DNA from: Scleroderma bovista
Lineage: Eukaryota; Basidiomycota; Agaricomycetes; Boletales; Sclerodermataceae
Direction: 5' to 3'
NCBI GenBank assembly: GCA_037178675.1
Contig: JAYMGJ010000314.1
Location: forward strand, 62,001-126,000
Length of the DNA: 64,000 nt
The notes beneath the pieces were generated by a model, which saw nothing but the letters and a program-made list of their open reading frames with translations, searched no databases and was not told the DNA's origin. Every line of letters begins with the position of its first letter. Within the stretch, counting starts at the first letter, position 1. This document shows, piece after piece, positions 45,736 through 58,763 of the stretch. Position numbers and translations under genes: made by a program.

Positions 45736-46254
45736 TTTGGTGCTGCATCTATTATGTAGGATAATAGACATGTACATGTATACAGTATATATACAATATA
45801 TCTACGTGAATGGTGGTGGATAATGGTGGATCGTCCTGACGGTGGTCGCTGTCATCGACACTGGTGGAGGACCGGCAGCGGCCTCAGTCGTCCGATCATC
45901 TGGGTCATCGTTGTCACTTCGTGCGTCAACACTGGTGGGCTGTCTAGGTGGTGGTGATCATGTCCTCGGCGCTGGTGGTAGGTAGACTGGGGTGGTCGTG
46001 GTCGCCGTTGTTGATGTCCGGGTGTTGGTGGTGGTGTTGGTGTTGGTGTTCGATGCTGGTGAGTCACTGGTCATCGCCCAGGTGGGGGTCGCATCATCGA
46101 CGCTCAGGGAATGGGTCATCCAGGCGGTTGTCGTTGTCGCCGTTCTTGTCCAGGTGGTGGCGGCAGTGAGTGGGTGCCAAGGTTTCCAGCCTGGCAGCCC
46201 CACGTAGAGATTCTCAAGGCCTCCAAAGCTCCCTTACAAGGACTTGGCGAGGTA

Positions 46255-46510
46255 GTCAAGCCTGGCACAGCATACATGGGAGGTAGCAACTGCCTGACCA
46301 CCTGGACACGTCACCTCCTGGGTAGGCTCCAGCGTGTCAGTCAAAGCTCCCCCCCTGTAGTCCCATGTCAAGACCCATCTAAAGCGTCGACGTAGCCAAG
46401 CCTTGCACATGACATACATGGGAAGTGCTACTGGCCACCTGGACGCGTTGCCTCCTGGGTAGGCGCCAGCATGTCAGCCAAAGCTCCTCCCGTGCAGCCA
46501 AGTGTTGGCA
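46255..46510 (+). repeat. Two-copy tandem repeat of about 130 bp
   Basis: Both units carry CATACATGGGA.GT.., CACCTGGACRCGT, CCTCCTGGGTAGGC and GTCAG.CAAAGCTCC. Imperfect; no coding potential. Confidence 0.55.
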
Positions 46511-47102
46511 AGACTCATCAAACGTGTCTCCCTCACACCTGTTGTAAATTAACTAGCACGTGACCGCGCGATGCTTACATAAGCCTTTCGAACATAGTAT
46601 CTACCTATGTTTGTACCTGAGCTCTCGTAGCGTAGTCAGCCTAGTCCCATTCCCACTACAGTAGTACCTACATTCCATTCCGAGCTGAATTGCTCAGTTC
46701 GGGGTTGATCGTTGATCGGTGACATGGATATGGCGTCAGGGGTACCACAGTTTTGGCTTTGTGCGTAGTGCCCAATTGTATATATACAAACTTGGATGTA
46801 ACAAGCAAACATGCACGATACAAGAACTTGGTAGTACATCGTGGTCCAGATGAAAAACAAACAAACAAGCATATCGTGCCAGTGAGAAACCAAGAAAAAC
46901 AGGCTTTCATACCGCTCGGAACCCACTACTGGCCTGCAGGACAGCGAGGGAAACGGAGAAAGATGCAGCGTGCTCCCCTATATCCAACGATCTCCATCAT
47001 CGATCCGCACAACTCATATACAATGCCAAAAGACCCAAAAGTCGAATACACCTACCCAAATTCTTGAACCAACTCCCCCACATGCTTGCTGGGTTGGATC
47101 AA

Positions 47103-49146
47103 TCAATGGTACCCCGCACTCTCGTGTATCTCCCACGAGCCCTCAGAACTACCGTTACTCCCCACTTCTTCGAAGTCCATAAACGGGTCGTATGCCCTGT
47201 CCGTATCAGGGACAAAGACGGGAGCACTACTGCTCGAAGCTGTACCTGTGGATGATGTGGGCGATGTTCTCACACCAGCACCAGCACCGCCAAGGCTGCA
47301 GTTCTCGCTCTCACCATCGGTGTCGGTATCCGCAGCAGACAAAAACTCATCTGACTCGGATGCCTCCGACATCGAGACTGTATATGCTGTAGATATGGGC
47401 GACGCAAACGAAGCGAAGGACGCAGTAGGTGAAGACAGTGCTGGAGAATGGTGTGTGGACCTCTCTCCTGATCGTGACCTCGATACGGGGGGAACGCGGA
47501 GTGTCGACACAGAGACGTTTAGCTGAGGTGGCTGCGGAGGCGATAAAAATGACAGTGTTGGCGAAGCGGGCGACGAAGAACTCGGTAAGGACCGGACGCC
47601 GTCAGAGGGCGGAGGAGACACCAGCACTGGGGGCGTAGGCGGAGCAGGGTAGCGTTGCGAAAGAGAAGCGATGCTACTATTGGCGTAGATCAGATCCATG
47701 TCCATGTCCGAACAGCGCGCATCCTCTTCCACGCGGATAGGGGAACGTCCGTCAGTATCCAATGCCCCATTAGTAAGTGCTCCGGTATCACCACCGTCAC
47801 CATCTTCACGCGTTAATTCATGCGCAAGCGCACTTCCTCTTCTACTTATATTCCCCAACCCTCTCGGTGTAGGTAATCTAGACAAAGGTGACCCGTTGAC
47901 AATCTCAGGCCTGGAAGACGAAGAAGAGGCGGATCCCATTACGCTCACGATTGGCGAAAATGGGCGTGCGCCATAGAGAGCTGGGCTTGAACGTGGAGTA
48001 TCAGGAAGGAGAGGGCCGAATGGGGAGTCCTCATCTCGTTCTGCAGCCGGAGTCTGGCATGTACTGGTGCTAGCAGAACCTGGGCCCGACCCAAGTGTAG
48101 ATGAGGGCCCAGAAAGAGGAGTTTGGACTGGGGGGATGGTAATGAGGCGTGGGGAGATGAGGGATGACGGCGGAACAACGTCTGTCCCAGCTTCGGACTC
48201 CGTGTCAGGTGACTTGCGTAACCGCTGGAGTAGTGAAGAGGGTACCGTAAAGTGCACGTCGGCATTCTGAGTTGGATTTAGTTCGTGAGCTGTCGCTGTG
48301 GATTGCGAGCTAGACCTGTTTCGAGTAGTCAGATTGGGTGAATGCGGTGCTGACGGGAGGGAGAGTGTATCCGAAGATATCGGGGAAGATATGTTGGAGA
48401 TGACATGTGTCGGTGTGAGAGGTGTATGAGTAAGCGTCGTGAATGACTGATTCCAGGGAGCCATGATGTATGCCAACTCAGTATACATACATTACATGAA
48501 GAGACGAAGCCTCACCTCATCCATCGATGTACTCAACATATCGTATTCAACGTCGCTGGCATTCCTGCGCCCACCAAGGCCAAGACCGCGACGACGGCGC
48601 AGTCCACGTTGGTCCTGACTGCGCCGAACCTCATTTCGCCATTCGTCAACTTCGCGTGTGACGAGTCCTTCGAGTTCGTAAGATTCAGCACCTGCCGAAT
48701 CGAGAGCGGTTCGACGACTGGCACCTCTGCAGGCACTGAAAGCTGAGCCATGAATATCGTGAGGAAGGTGTGATCGTGGGCGTGCGGAAGGATCGCCTTC
48801 TGTAGAGGAGGACTCGGATGAAATGGACGAGCGCCGCCGGGTAGATGCGGGGACAGCGGCTGCACGGTTACGTGCTGCCCGTCTGCGAGCAAGAAACTCT
48901 TCCGCCCATACCTCAATACGGGGTGCGAGGTGCGGTTCGTAGACAAACTGTGAACGTGTGTAAGCCACATGTGGCACTGAGAATGTAAAGTGGGGAAAGG
49001 AGTATGGTTGGTAGTAAGTGGATACATCATGAAACCGACTGGCAGGGTGTCGACAACTGAGGAGGGGAACGTACCTCTTTGAAAAGATATGCTGTTGCCA
49101 GACTTGCGACAGCAACAACAACGCACACAGCGACAGGAGGACCCAT
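47103..49146 (-). CDS. Ser/Pro-rich protein with N-terminal membrane anchor, unknown
   Basis: Three exons. Exon 1 (from ATG 49146) encodes a single hydrophobic helix, MGPPVAVCVVVAVASLATAY, then FKE before a GTACGT donor. Exon 2 continues FVYEPHLAPRIEVWAEEFLA with a basic, Arg-rich region (RRRAARNRAA, RGLRRRRGLGLGGRR). After an intron near 48490 the third exon encodes about 460 residues that are extremely Ser/Pro/Thr-rich and probably disordered, with an acidic C-terminus. The arrangement suggests an anchored protein with a cytosolic disordered tail, perhaps a phosphorylation platform; that is inference. No family motif. Confidence 0.72.
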
Positions 49147-49436
49147 GTCCACTGCAGCCTATCTTGAGGCGATCTACAGACGGGTGTAAAGGGTTTGCTG
49201 TTCGTATATCTACGAAGGCTTGAGAATGGGGATTAGTTTCACTCTGGACAGCACGATGCTGGTTGATCCCCGTATGCACGGAGAGGTTGAGAGCAGAGCT
49301 GAATGTCGGCTGCTCCTTTAAACTTTGCCGCATGCTCTCCTGCCGTATTTGGAAACCATCCACATAAATCACAATATATTATGGCTGCACCAAGTGAAGC
49401 AAGAAGAGGTCAAGTATGGGCCCAATGAGCATAAGG

Positions 49437-51442
49437 TCAAAGTTTAGCATCTCGTTTCTTGCGCATCAGCTGCTCGGGATTATGACTATCTCCTCCCTTA
49501 CCAATGTAATTCTTCACCACTTCTAATCCCTTCCGGGTTCCTTCCTTGCCTTTCTTCATACCTTCTTCCTTTCCCCTGTTCCTTTCACCCATCATGATGC
49601 CCTCCTTCCCAGCATGGGGCCCATTTTGCATACCCTCGGCGCCTTCCTTTGGTATCATTGCAGCCAGCTTCTTCAGATCTATTTCACCATCGTCCCCCCG
49701 CATCCCCGCCAACTGTTTCTTCAGCCCTTCCATTACCTTTGGATACGCCTTCCTCGCTTTTGTCAACTTTTCTTCATCTCCTGTAAGTTCTTCTCTCCGC
49801 TTCTTTACCATGTCGCGGGTCTTATCGAGATATTCGCCAAGCTTCTTCATATCAGGGGCGCTCAGATGGTCCTCGCTGCTCTCTTCCATAGGTTCATCGG
49901 TTTGCGACCTGCCTTCAGCGACACGTTTCTTGTATTCTTCAATCTTCGCATTTAAACCTTCCCCACCTCCATTTTCAACGCGACCCATGACATGCTTGGC
50001 GATATCATCACCGCGTTTCTGTACTCCCCCAGGGATACTCCCGCCGAACCCTCCTTTGGATTTCCCAATGCCTGCGCCTCCAATACGACTTGGGCTCGGT
50101 GCGGATCCGGCTTCCATGAGCTGCTTCCAATCTGCACCAATTTTCTCCCATTCAATAGTACGCGGTGCATTGAGCGCAGCAGAAGGATGTAATATACGTG
50201 CGGCCGTCTTCTCAGCATTTACACCTTCGCGGTCACATGCTATTCGAAGGGGATTATTGGGCGTAAGCAAGGCATATGCGATCTGTTGAGCGGTTGTTGG
50301 TGCATTGGGAGGCTGCACTTCGAACGAGGGCACACGACCGTATCCAATGGTTGCTGTGCGAATGAGAATGTTACTGTCAAAGGTCAGTAATGAAAGTGGG
50401 TATGATCAAGATAGACATACGCAGTAAATCCAAAGACGGGTTTCACGCCGTTTACTTCACGACCTGTGAGGAAGCTGTGAATGCGTACTGATCCACCCTG
50501 ACTCCATGGGTGATCTGTATACGAGTGGTAAGGCCTCGATGGACCAAAAGAGGGGCTATCAGCAGTCAAAAAGGACGCCAATGGTTGTGCAAATATCGAA
50601 GTTACTTCTGACTCGTTTAAGCTGGGCTATGGTACAAAGAGTGAGAAGTGAAACACTGTCTTGGATGGAGGTAGTCGCTTAACATACTTGAAGCGTCGTG
50701 TCGAGGATAAGGACGACCACACTAGGCGACACAACGGAGATGAGACACCCGTCACTATTGCAAAGGGTAGTAACTTACGGAGTGACCACAGTCTGGTTTC
50801 CAGCAAGGAAGGGCTCCATAACGCAGAGGAGTGGAACTCTTTCTGAGTCCTGAGGCAATCCAACCTAACCATACATAACGAGGCTCAGTGTTTGCACTGC
50901 ATTAAATGCAAAGAGGACTGTACCTCCTCGAAGGCTTCGCGTCTCTGACAAGTCCAATTAAACGTCACTAAGATGAACATCAACAGAATAAACGCACAGC
51001 GGTGTCTTCCACAGTCAGATCATTAGTATCGACCTTCCCGCCTGGGAGCGCAGTATCACCAGCATACTCTCGCAGAGCTGACGAACGCCTACAAAGATAC
51101 AACGAAGTTCCGAGTCAAATCGAAAAGCAGCCCGTTATGTGGAAGTGGGCTAACCGGCTCAGTAAGACATAGACGTCCCCTGATCGTCCAATGAACAAAG
51201 GGACGAGGACAGCAGCGCTTTGACCGCGAGGGAATCGAGCCAAGGTGCGTGGAGCACGGTACTCCAAAAGTCTTTGGATACACCTGTAAATGGGCCCGGA
51301 AACCATAGAGAGTCAACGAAATCACGGACTTCATGTGTTGGCATACTCACTGTCTCGAGTCCTCCCTCAGCGTCGACAGTGTTGCGTCGAAAAGCTCCAA
51401 GATAGGCCGCGGGTAACGCATAAAGTTCCGTGCGGCAGACAT
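49437..51442 (-). CDS. NUDIX hydrolase, coenzyme A diphosphatase-like, with Lys-rich tail
   Basis: Starts at ATG 51442 (MSAARNFMRYPRPILELFDA) and is divided into many small exons. They encode AAVLVPLFIGRSGDVYVLL, then LPGGKVDTNDLTVEDTA joined across an intron to REAFEEVGLP. Together these form a Nudix box (G-x5-[E/D]-x7-REUXEEXGU with Asp at the first acidic position, as in NUDT7/Pcd1). Such enzymes split CoA and related nucleoside diphosphates, often in peroxisomes; no clear peroxisomal signal is visible at the C-terminus (RKKRDAKL). The last exon (50333-49437) adds about 250 residues rich in Lys, Glu and Gly with helical segments (KIEEYKKRVAEG, MVKKRREELTGDEEKLTKA) that are not part of the Nudix fold. 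Either this is a fused extension or two genes are merged; the frame and splice sites favour one gene. Confidence 0.75.
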
Positions 51443-51922
51443 CTGCATGCGTGAGTGGGAATGAGATGGGTTTAGCGAGTATGTAGACAGGTGGGTGGAT
51501 TTACCGCTGGATGTCCAATCTAGTTATACTCCAGAGAGTGTATACATCTGTACCGCCCCGATCAAAGTATCGAACCAACGATCAAAGTGTACCCTGCAGG
51601 GCGGTGCGCGGCGCTCACCAACCGTCCACAAATATATCATCAACATCGCATTTCAGGGGGAACGAGGAATAGGATTATCTTTCAATACTATTACTATCCA
51701 ATGTCTATGGGGAAGCGCAATGAAAGAAGCGAGCTACATAATTATGCAAGTTGTCCGTCAAGGACGCGAGCAACATTGTCCGTGTGATGACTTTTAAGGA
51801 TTGTGCAAGGAAAGGACGTGGATGCTATAAGAAAACGTTTGACCAGGGTTGGTAGCCCCCACTGATCAGAAGATGAACATGGTACCATCATGGAGACTGC
51901 ATGAAACATAAGATAAAAGAGT
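51443..51922. other. Intergenic region
   Basis: Nudix promoter side and chitin synthase 3' flank. No supported gene. Confidence 0.4.
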
Positions 51923-54900
51923 CTATGATTGTGAAAGAATTTTGTCAATGGACTCATTCAGGAACTCTTTGCGTGACGATAGATCTGCCTTCGGGAACTT
52001 GGCCATGATTGCCTCGCGTGCAGTTCTGTCAAGTATCAACATCAGACTTGTTTCATCGGTATCTCCCAGGAACACGTACTTTTTCGTCACCGTCATCAAG
52101 TCCTGGGTGCTTAGATAGGTCCGCAATGCGTTATACAGCTCTTCGTTAGTGGGATTAGGATTGAGGCTTGGTCCAGAAAACGGATTAACAGAAGTGGCCA
52201 TGGAGAACGTGGACATGGGGCGTGCATCCCCGATAGGTGGGAGTAGCCCAAACCCGCCAGTTTGCGATCCTGAGCCGCCAGTGAGCATGTTCATGTTCAT
52301 CATCGTCGTACGTGGGTCCGTGGGCATCATTCCATATACGCTTCCAGTGTGTTGGTAGCCAAGAGGCGGAAGTTGTGGCTGCATCATCGCAGCGTGGTCG
52401 GAACCAGGGACAGAGCCAGAGCCACCCCCGAAAGCCATGAAAGGAAGCTGGGGCGCTGTAAATTGGGAGATGGTGCGTTGACGCCCTTCGTACATTGATC
52501 CTTGTCTCGACCCATGGCTCTGATGTGAAGCGGGCCCACGGATATGGCTGGCAGAATTGTTCATGGGATTAGTGTCACGGTAGTAGTCGCCAGTATTCGA
52601 TGGATGGAAGGACTGAGGAGAGCTTTGACGTGACGGCGCGAATCGTTTCTGGGAGTGAGCGTGAGACTGAGACTGAGGCTTCGTGACTCCACTTTCGTCC
52701 GAATGACGAGAACCACGCTCCCAAGCCTCAGTTTCGTACTCTGTCCACATGCATCAGTGTGACTTGAACGACGCAACCGAATAAGTGACGTACCGCTGAA
52801 CTTCTTTAAAGGGATCATAGACTCGTGGAAGCGTTCCTCCTCGTTCATGAGAACCTTCTTATTGCCACCTTCACCAATGACGACACGAGTATTACCCCAG
52901 GAGAAGTCATCCATGCACCAAAACGAGTAGATGGGCAAGAAGAAACCATACACGGGATAACTAGAACCCGACGTCAGAAAGTATACAAACCAAAAGGCAG
53001 GGGCGTACGATAGCAAATAAACGACCAACCACCCAACGAGCATAAATTCTCTCTTGATGATAAAGATCAGCGCCTGGGTAATAGGTCAACGCCAAACTAT
53101 GCTACGGTGGAAAATGAGTCGTACCTGTAAACCATACGTTATTCCCAACATGATGATGGATATAATCGGCACGGCCGCTTGCCCAGAAGCTACGACAATG
53201 ATCAAATAGAAGAGCTGATGGAGAAATCAATAGCGAGCAGGTAAAAAAATGCACACAACTTACATATACGACCGTAGCAGGAAGAATCTAAAGCACAAAC
53301 GTTAACAGTGGATTGACCACGATACAAACGCATACATACCAGAGTTCCCAACAAATCAATGAAAACGAAGAAGCGCATGGAGAAACAGCAGAAACCACAC
53401 AACTCCGGGAGCACCACAAGCTCCAATAAGTTGTGAACAGTCGAGTTGATCCAACGACGCCGCTGCGAGAACAAAACGCGCCACGATTCGGGCGCCATCG
53501 TATGCGCCACGGCATCCGGGATGAACTTGGTTTTGAACGTGGGGAAGTGCTTGAGAAGTAATGTCGTCAGGAAACGATCTTCACCGAGCGAGAACAAGTT
53601 CTTTTTGTGTAGCGTATCTATGTTGCCTTCTGCGTATTCATCTATGATGCGGTTGGAAATGATAATAGGTCGACCCTTGTCCGCCGTTCGGACGCGATAG
53701 AGCGAGAAACAACCCGGTAAACACGATACGGAACCGAACAAACTCTCGAATGCCTTGGAAAGGTGGTGGGAAATGTAATATTCGTATACCTGTCGGAAAA
53801 GAAATGACGTCGAGGATCAAGACATCAGCAGTCGTGATGTTCAACGTACCTGGATCATCGTCCACCACGATCCCTCCTCATTTGTCAACTTCGTCTCCCC
53901 ACAGATACCAATGACACGGGAATCATCGGCAGCCGACGCGACGAGCCGATTCAAGGAATCCGCAGTGACTTGCTGCCATGAACATCAATACCACATTCAA
54001 ACATCCCAAAAGGAGAGGTGACACTCACTGTATCGGCGTCGACCGTGAAAATGTATTCATAGAATGCGGGGTCAATGCCAATGACGTTCCTCATTTGGTG
54101 GTATATCTCCAGCTCGAGCGGTGACATGGGAGCATCAAAGTGGACCCGGTTGAGGTAGTGCATCAGGAGAATTTGACTGTCACGTTTACCGCGGTTTCCA
54201 GGCTTCGAACGCTCCGTAGGTTTACCAACCTTGACGACAACCATGTACCTATGACACAGTTAACGCTGATTACGCACATCACGAGCAGAATAGACTCACG
54301 GCACGACATGTCCTTCGAACTCGTACAAGCCAGAGTAAACTTTGCCATAGTTAAGTTGCTTTGAACCTTCTCCTATAGAACGGAACATCAGCGGTTCAGG
54401 GTCCACTTTTGGATCGATCCCAAGGATGTCGAGTACAATGCGTGGTGTCGGTCTGTCGTTTCCGCTTCCGATAATATTGCCATCGCAGATGATGAACAAC
54501 AGTTTGCGTTTATCGTCATAATTGAGCGCAGCAAGGGAATCGATAGTACGCCGCAGCGAGTCTTCGCCTTCGGTATAACAGGGGATTTGACAGAGTACGA
54601 ACTTGTCTTGGAGTTCCGGTTGCCGTTTTCCAGTGAGCTGCAGCGCGCAGAGGACTCGTGGAATATAAGTAACAACGCCAACTACACCCTCGTCACTCAC
54701 ATTTCAAAGCAATCGAAGCGCAAATGATACTCGTGAACACCAACAACATGTAATTCTGCACTTGACACCTCGCCGTCTTCCTAAAATCCGTCTGGCCGAG
54801 GTAAAACGCATTCGTGATACAGTTCATGTTCGAGGAGACAGTTCCCGAGTCCAGGCCCGCTAGGACCTTGTTTAGACTTTGCGTGATATCTTGACCGGCT

Positions 54901-57900
54901 TGTTGCTTGAAGATGTTGACGATGTCCGTGTTCAAGAATTGGTACGTGCTCGTGGCGCCCTGATTGAGAGTGGCCGTATTCACGTAGTCCGTAAGATCAT
55001 ATATCCCGCCCTCCCAAATAGCCCAGATCCTACGCATGCGTCAGTAGGTATAAATGCTAAAATGAGGCGCGCGTACCGCTGGATAGTCTGATCTGACGCT
55101 TGGCTGTAAATCTCCTTCGGGTCCCATACGAGCGCTCCCTTGCGGTAGGGCTTCATCTTGGGCAAAAACGTCGAACTGTACCAATCCGAATGATCAAGCG
55201 CTGTCCCTGTCGCAGACTGCGTCGCTCCTGAATTGTGCATGGCCGTCGGAACAGTCGGCGTAAAGTTCTTGTAGGTCAGCTGTAACGACGCTTCACTGAC
55301 GAGCCCATTGCAAGCGAGGGCGAGAGGTGGAGGGAAATAGTCTGTTAGATCTTGTCCAACGAGGAGGTCGAGGTTACTCTGCGCATTGCTCGCTATACCG
55401 GAGATATCGCTGTGGTCTCCATGGATAAAGTCGGACATGTCGTACACCCATCCCTGCACGGAGACCCACCAGTCCGTCGTACCCGTATGCTCAGCGACCT
55501 CGCTCGAATCCCACACTTTGTCATAGCTGGGACACAGTAGGCGACCGAACTCGACGATGTAGAAGATGACGATGGCGTTGAGAATGAAAATGAGTATGAA
55601 GATGGTAACCTTCTCGCGCCACGCCAGGCGGATATCCGGACGCTTCATTCGCCCCAAGAACCGCAGCACGAATGAGGGTATGCAGCCGGTAATGATCCAG
55701 ACCATGATCAGCCACCAGCGACGGCTGCGGCTCGTAGGGACCTCCTCCACTGCAGCAGGCGCAGTGTTCACAACCATCCCACCTTCCTTCGTGGGCGGAA
55801 GTCCGGCCCCAGCACCACCAGGACCAACTCCACCGCTCGCGCCCTTCTTGTCCCACTCCGATCCCCATCCAGAGTCCCCCTCATCCGTGTATGCAGGCGC
55901 ACCAACGCTAGGCGAGCGCAGTCCCGAGCTTCCATACGGCATCGTCTGATTGGCATCCTGGTACCGAGACCCACGCGTGCCAACACGCGCAATGAGTAAG
56001 TTGTCCTTGCTCTCATTATCAGGCCCCACATCGTGATGGGTATACTCCGTCCCAGCATCGCCACCGCCACCGACGACACTCTCGTCATCCTCGTCCATCC
56101 CCAGCCGACGCTGCTCCTTCTCCACCACCCTCAATCCGTCCTCGACAATCTTCCACGCACCATACGAAAGCCAGATGGACCGGTGCCCGAGCATATAGTC
56201 GATGCCCTCCTGCCACCCGTTCGATGCGGCACACTGCCGAATCCGCTCCGCATCAGATCCGCGCATAGTCGGCACGTACCGCTCGCAAAAGTCGCTTTGA
56301 GAATAGTCGGCGACGTACTCGACGCTCTTGCGGGCAACGATATCAGGAATGAGCAAAGACCGCACCTGCGCTTTGACACGACGCTTGTCAAATGAATTAG
56401 GGGACCCCGAGTCGTTGGGGCGGATACATGAGATTGTCCATAATCGCGTGCGGTCCAGCAATGTAAACAGCTCTGAAAGGGTATAATTGAGTTGTGTCGT
56501 GACAGAATATATCTTCGTGGGATCCAGCTGCGGTTGTTCATCGTCCAACGAAAGCGAGCCGTCAGGAGACAGAATGGGGGTGGGTTGACGAAGTGGGCGC
56601 GAGCACACTTGAGCTTGCACAGTAATAGACTCATCTTTCGAATGGTTCTCCGTTGCGAGCGACGGCCCCGAAACAAGTTTCGAAACGAACGAATCAGACG
56701 AATGGCGTAGCAGCGAGACAAAAGTGGCATCTAGCAAGTCTGCGTCCTTCTCGATGAAGTTCGTCACATCGTACGAGCAGTTCCCGGCGTAATGGTTGAT
56801 ACCGAACAAGTTCCTTTCGCTCGTTCCAGCCTGGCTGGGGCTCGCCACAAACGAAGGATGTGCACCAAACTTAGAGATCATGTCCTGAAGCATATCCTCT
56901 GCCTTTTTCTCTCCAGCCTTTCCAGACTTGTACGACGTGCACGCTTTAGCCATGACGCCCAGTAACCCACCAGGCTTGCGCGACGCACGTTCGCTGAGCG
57001 GTGCACCGCGAAGAAGCTCAACACAGGGCGTGTTGTCCATCGTCGGAACAGGTGGGAGTATAATACCGTCCCCTGTGATATGCCCGTTGTACCCGACCGC
57101 ATCGTCGAATGTATGGCGAAGGATATACGACTGCACAAGTTCATCCGCAAAATTGATACAAAACTCGTCGAACCCGTTGTGTCCGTATGCAGAAACGAGA
57201 GGAGTAGCCCCCGTGAGCATCATCGACCCCGTCGTGGTCGGTCCGCGCGTCTGGAATCCAGGCTGATCAAGCACAACGATCTGCGTGGCGGCGGGAATGG
57301 TATCCTGCGAAGCGGGAGGACATATCTTGTGGTTGGCTGTCTCCACGATAAACGAGAACAGGATGGCATACAGGTCCCGCATGAACAGGTCCCGCTGGGC
57401 CATGCTCTGCTCGACATTCAGAAGAATGGTATACGTCTCCTTGCGGACATAATTCGTCCGATTCGTCAGCGTCTGCGCGAGGTCGTCAGACGACACGCCC
57501 AGCAGATGTGCGACCTGGTCGAGCACATGCATATTAGCCACAGAAGCGGATACGTCCCTAGCATCCGCCTCGACGAACTGGACATTGCTCAACAGCAGTA
57601 TAGCGGACAGCAGCGTGAAAATCGAGGTGAGGTGCTTGGGCTTGAAACCAAGCGTCCGCATCGCCACACGCACTTGTTCCATCGCGACAGCATCATCGCT
57701 AAACGGCCCACTCGGAAGCCTGTAACACCCTGATGACGCCAGCAGCGCATAATCGGACGGATCCTCGAGCGCAAAGTGGTCACGCTCCTGTGGCGCAGCG
57801 CCAGCTAAAAACTGATAAAAGATGTGGAATGTCCGCTCCTCATGGGTGAGCCGAGTAAGGCGGGACTTGTCCAGCGCAAACGCGAGCACTTTGGCACTCT

Positions 57901-58551
57901 CGATACGCCCTCGCTCGCTAAAGTGCAGCTCAAGCCAGCGTCCGTGGCGTGAGGCATTCGCGTTGAGAAGCGTCTTGGAGTTCCCAAATGAGTCGAGAAG
58001 CGTGTGGAGCGCTTTGATTTGGCCGGACAGCCTGTGCTCTCGTTTGGTGTGGGAGGAGAGACGCAGAAGTTGGTCGACGAGGAGACGGGCGTTGTATGTT
58101 TTGCCTGAGCCTGTAATTCCGCTGTAGGCCGTACCTCGTCTGTTAGCAAATGTGGTATGTCACGGACACGGTACGCCGCTTACCGCATGACCAAAGCCTG
58201 CGACTCCCTTCGTCGCCGCATGAGCAGATACATCTGAGCAGCGAGCTCGTATACATGTGGCTGCAACACATGTGCACTAGCGAGCGGGAGACTGGTGTCT
58301 CTATAACAACGTTCTTCGTATTCTCGCGCACTGGCGTCATTGACGGCGGAGAGCGCCTTGCAGGGATTGATGGCGAGTAGGTGGGAAGTGCCCAGCCGGG
58401 TGTAAGACAGGTCTGCACGGAAACGGGCGTTGAGGACGGAGAGGATAGCATCGTCGGTGATGGCTGCATGTGAGTTGGAGTTCGTGGGTGAGGTGGAGAC
58501 GAGGTCGATGAGGTCGCCGGTGTTGACGGCGTGCGAGCCTGCAGAGGCCAT
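51923..58551 (-). CDS. Chitin synthase with myosin motor-like domain (class V/VII type)
   Basis: Polymerises UDP-GlcNAc into chitin at the plasma membrane for the cell wall. ATG 58551 opens [18 protein letters not shown]. The myosin-like head (58.5-55.9 kb) has the P-loop [14 protein letters not shown] and [11 protein letters not shown], but is short and diverged. After helices near 55.6 kb comes a cytochrome-b5-like segment ([20 protein letters not shown]). The catalytic part (54.7-53.3 kb) has [38 protein letters not shown] and the hallmark [10 protein letters not shown], followed by several membrane helices. The C-terminus carries a Met/Gly/Pro-rich linker and a DEK_C-like domain ([20 protein letters not shown] .. 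[14 protein letters not shown]). All landmarks of the fungal myosin-chitin synthase group are present. Many introns, so inner exon borders are approximate. It follows SEC27 on the same strand after about 210 bp. Confidence 0.92.
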
Positions 58552-58763
58552 CGTAGGCCTGAAAAGAGAGACAAACGAGTCGAATTCAAAGAGTGAAGAA
58601 GAAAAAAAGGTCAAGCGCAGGTGGAACGCCTGCAACAAGTTGGAAGAAAAGAACCACGGACTACCCGAAGAACTACATTCTCGGCAATCACCCGATCTAG
58701 GCTAGTACTACTGTAGTCGATCTACACTGCTATGTACACTGCTCCCCATCTACACTGCTCTCA

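Larger units (their letters stand above)
45294..47102. other. Repeat-rich intergenic region
   Basis: Holds a TACCCA-type simple repeat, a long GGT/GTC-rich low-complexity stretch (45790-46160), a two-copy tandem repeat near 46255-46510 and the second copy of a direct repeat (46660-46800). No gene with support. Confidence 0.5.

Noticed and set aside
45840..46170. Gly/Val- or His/Thr-rich long frames on both strands
   Set aside because: Low-complexity GGT/GTC DNA opens frames on several phases; no codon structure or motif.
49546..50289. 247-codon plus-strand frame
   Set aside because: Antisense shadow of the Lys-rich Nudix tail; Phe/Ser/Pro composition is the mirror of Lys/Gly codons.
57080..57733. 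217-codon plus-strand frame
   Set aside because: Antisense to the myosin-like head of the chitin synthase, which has clear conserved motifs.
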